A DNA stretch of 49,467 nucleotides from a virus. The notes beneath the pieces are model-generated. The model ran no database searches. It saw only the letters and a program-made list of their open reading frames with translations, and was not told where the DNA came from. How positions within the stretch are numbered: position 1 is the stretch's first letter; every line of letters starts with the position of its first letter. Of this stretch, positions 47,991 to 49,467 are shown in pieces. The stretch is taken from IMG/VR virus record IMGVR_UViG_3300035701_003621, positions 1 to 49,467 of that record. One strand, given 5' to 3'. Made by a program: the position numbers and the translations under genes.

Positions 47991-48018
47991 AAAAACAGAA
48001 AAAAAAGGACAAAACAAA

Positions 48019-48105
48019 ATGACAGAAAGAATGGTTGATCAACTGATCCATAAAGCTCATGGTATGAACTTTATCAGTCGGTTGAGCAACAAGTTCAATC
48101 GTTAA
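48019..48105 (+). CDS. 28-residue basic peptide
   Basis: MTERMVDQLIHKAHGMNFIS then RLSNKFNR, behind AAAAAAGGACAAAAC. It can form one amphipathic helix. Its stop comes immediately before the structured RNA region. It may be a leader peptide or a true miniprotein; nothing similar is recognised. Confidence 0.5.
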   Translation: MTERMVDQLIHKAHGMNFISRLSNKFNR

Positions 48106-48890
48106 GCTCTTTGACAATGGGGTTTAGAAGACCCCTACATAATGGCGAGTTCCAAATGGAACGCTACTTTGAGATTGGAATCTTTCTGATCTAGATGTTA
48201 TGCTGCGAGTTTATAGCAGATGTAGTCCTTGTAATCCCTATACCAGTTGATATGTATAGTCCATCGTGAGTTGAAAAGCGGACGTGCTGCGAGTTTATAG
48301 CAGATTAAATTAAATGCCAATAAAATGGTTCTTGATCAGAGTCAGTAGGGTGTAGAAAGCAGAAGGCCTTGTGAAGATCACTAAGAAGGAAGAAGGCTCA
48401 AGGTAGACAGAAAAGCCGTATGTAGAAATAATGAGACGTCCTGTTGGTGAAAGATAGTGCACTAGACGTATGTGTAGGATTGCGTGATAGGTAGGGAAAC
48501 AGATCCTGTAGCTTATCACAGTGATATGTAATGGATTGGGAATCGGTGATGTTAGTTGGGGAGAATAAACCGATTCTATTCGAAAAGCGAGTCGAGTAGC
48601 TGATGGCTGCAAGATGACAGCCCTAGAGAGGACGTAAATGGCAAGTTATATCTTAGTATCGTGTCTGTCTTCCAGCAAGAGAAATCCTATGATAGCAACA
48701 CTGTGGATAACAGAGGTAGTGTTGCGCTACAAACAACGAAGGCTGGAAACAAGACAGATCATGTCAAAAAAAGACATGAGGATGCAGAACCCATCGCAGA
48801 AAAGATATAAACTGAGCTAGGATTGCATAGTCAGTCCGCTGGGAGAAAGTGACAGGCTTCTCCCAGTCATTGGTTAGTCAATCAAAAATC
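48106..48890 (+). ncRNA. Large structured non-coding RNA (GOLLD/ROOL-like candidate)
   Basis: About 780 nt without a supported gene but full of exact stems in the rightward strand. Examples: GGGGT/ACCCC (48119-48135), GTTCC/GGAAC (48149-48162), CTATAC/GTATAG (48238-48259), ACGTC/GACGT (48436-48469), GAATCGGT/ACCGATTC (48540-48576), GGCTG/CAGCC (48605-48622), TCTGTCTT/AAGACAGA continuing as CCAGC/GCTGG (48664-48758) around GCAACACT/AGTGTTGC (48695-48725), TCATGTC/GACATGA (48759-48779), CTGGGAGAA/TTCTCCCAG (48839-48866). Loops are purine-rich with many GAAA. A 21-nt unit TGCTGCGAGTTTATAGCAGA(T) occurs twice (48201 and 48285). Length and style fit the ornate phage RNAs GOLLD and ROOL; class membership is inferred only from style and size. 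Confidence 0.72.
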
Positions 48891-48907
48891 TTTGAAAGGA
48901 GATGAAG

Positions 48908-49114
48908 ATGATAACAGTGAAAAACAGCTACTTCAAGACAAGTCCTGGTTTGATGTCAGGCTTGGACTTGAACCAGTATCATCTACAAGAGGTCTTCTTC
49001 AGCAAGTGTGACTTTCACCCATGTTGTGAAGACCTGGTCAGGAAGAACCTGACCAACTGGACCTTTGATGACTGTGACGTGCCGTTCTACATCAAAGGGT
49101 TGCAGACATTCTAG
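48908..49114 (+). CDS. Unknown small protein, 68 residues
   Basis: Starts MITVKNSYFKTSPGLMSGLD at 48908; AAAGGAG is 6 nt upstream of this ATG but too close to the one at 48902. It continues LNQYHLQEVFFSKCDFHPCC and LTNWTFDDCDVPFYIKGLQ. Four Cys and one His in a C-x3-H-x-CC pattern and a C-terminal D-D-C-D could hold metal. It is the first gene downstream of the structured RNA. Confidence 0.62.
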   Translation: MITVKNSYFKTSPGLMSGLDLNQYHLQEVFFSKCDFHPCCEDLVRKNLTNWTFDDCDVPFYIKGLQTF

Positions 49115-49127
49115 TCTTTTGAATGAT

Positions 49128-49150
49128 AGGTGGGATTGGATATCCCACCT
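49128..49150 (+). terminator. Hairpin after the 68-residue gene
   Basis: AGGTGGGAT/ATCCCACCT, 9 bp (49128-49136 with 49142-49150), loop TGGAT. No clear T-run follows, so termination would be weak; it may mainly protect the message end. Confidence 0.5.
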
Positions 49151-49237
49151 TGAATTGAGGAGATTAGTTTAATGAGTGAAATCTTGTAACGCTCATGGCA
49201 CATCATCAAAAATTCTTTTAAAGAAAGGGAGATAACA

Positions 49238-49467
49238 ATGTTTGACTTAAACGCAGCAGCAGCTTTAACAACTGGAACAGTTGGAACATCCAAGTCAGGT
49301 AAGGTCCGCTCTTTGGAAACCCTGTCAGAGAAAGCAGGCTCCGTTGCTGCTATCATGCACAAGATGCTCAAAGATGGCGATGGTGTCATGTCAGCTTCCG
49401 CTTGCTTGGCAGCAGTCCGCAAAGCCGGTCTCGCATTGCACAAGGATGACAAGCAGCTCCTCTCATA
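49238..49467 (+). CDS. Second member of the LSEKAGS family, cut by window edge
   Basis: 76 residues are visible from the ATG at 49238 (AAAGGGAGATAAC upstream); the frame is still open at the last base. SLETLSEKAGSVAAIMHKML, GDGVMSASACLAAVRKAGL and HKDDKQLLS match the core of the protein at 47170-47583. The Lys-rich N-terminus of that copy is replaced by MFDLNAAAALTTGTVGTSKS. Both copies flank the structured RNA. Confidence 0.75.
   Translation, partial: MFDLNAAAALTTGTVGTSKSGKVRSLETLSEKAGSVAAIMHKMLKDGDGVMSASACLAAVRKAGLALHKDDKQLLS

Larger units (their letters stand above)
47584..48018 (+). other. Intergenic region with terminator, hairpin repeats and promoter
   Basis: 435 nt without a convincing gene. 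In order it has the terminator of the first gene (47598-47625), AAATTCTTTCAAAG twice (near 47709 and 47755), three copies of a hairpin repeat (47787-47917) and a promoter (47961-47990) leading to a 28-residue gene. A 75-codon frame at 47665-47892 merely covers the repeats. Confidence 0.55.

Noticed and set aside
48310-48820. Frames inside the structured RNA (100 codons leftward at 48310-48612; 60 codons rightward at 48638-48820)
   Set aside because: No ribosome sites and no resemblance to proteins; the exact stems explain the sequence better.
42600-48900. tRNA genes near the Thg1-like gene or the structured RNA
   Set aside because: No cloverleaf with the T-loop GTTCRANNC pattern could be found by eye; a tRNAscan run would settle it.

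Overview
The window looks like part of the genome of a tailed bacterial virus (Caudoviricetes), or of an integrated copy of one. Four head genes lie together: portal (DUF4055 type), a coiled-coil scaffold, an HK97-type major capsid protein and two tandem Bbp16-like cement proteins. Around them are dozens of small genes packed end to end, typically overlapping by ATGA. No terminase, tail, replication or ribosomal gene is seen, so the genome is clearly larger than this window. Starts follow bacterial Shine-Dalgarno sites, with some GTG and TTG starts. The host cannot be named from the sequence.

Layout. Everything from 46400 down to position 1 is read leftward. A consensus-like promoter at 46425-46453 opens this unit. 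From 46.4 to 32.3 kb there is a block of small genes of early or accessory type: an HExxH metallopeptidase, an HAD phosphatase, zinc-ribbon and one-helix membrane miniproteins, two ribbon-helix-helix regulators, a tRNAHis-guanylyltransferase-like (Thg1) enzyme, a metallophosphoesterase, and a DUF2829 protein resembling the Thoeris inhibitor Tad2. Two glycosyltransferases and a methyltransferase lie inside it at 36.6-39.5 kb. From 32.3 to 21.3 kb is a sugar-modification cluster: DegT aminotransferase, GNAT and hexapeptide acetyltransferases, a WbpG-like amidotransferase with a HisF2 partner, ATP-grasp and PHP proteins, methyltransferase and three glycosyltransferases, with a NUMOD3/HNH homing endonuclease inserted. 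From 21 to 16 kb are the head genes. From 16 to 12 kb are a SunS-like glycosyltransferase, membrane proteins, a split PAS sensor and a DUF1353 protein. From 12 kb to the left edge is a second glycan cluster with glycosyltransferases, an epimerase, acetyl- and methyltransferases and a phosphatase, ending in a secreted protein.

The right end (47.1-49.5 kb) is read rightward and differs in character. It carries two copies of a small unknown gene family (47170-47583 and 49238 onward), a hairpin repeat array, a 28-codon gene behind a good promoter, and about 780 nt (48106-48890) of non-coding, densely base-paired sequence. This is best read as a large ornate structured RNA of the GOLLD/ROOL kind or a new class. 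Between the two divergent units, 46401-47169 is AT-rich and holds a 38-nt palindrome and repeated TAACCGATTG and ATTGTAATCATTA motifs, a candidate origin or operator region.

How it fits together. The phage appears to make and attach unusual sugars, probably amidated and acetylated amino-sugars, using about fifteen glycosyltransferases of several folds, many of them duplicated in the window. The targets could be its own head proteins or the host surface. The sequence does not decide between these.
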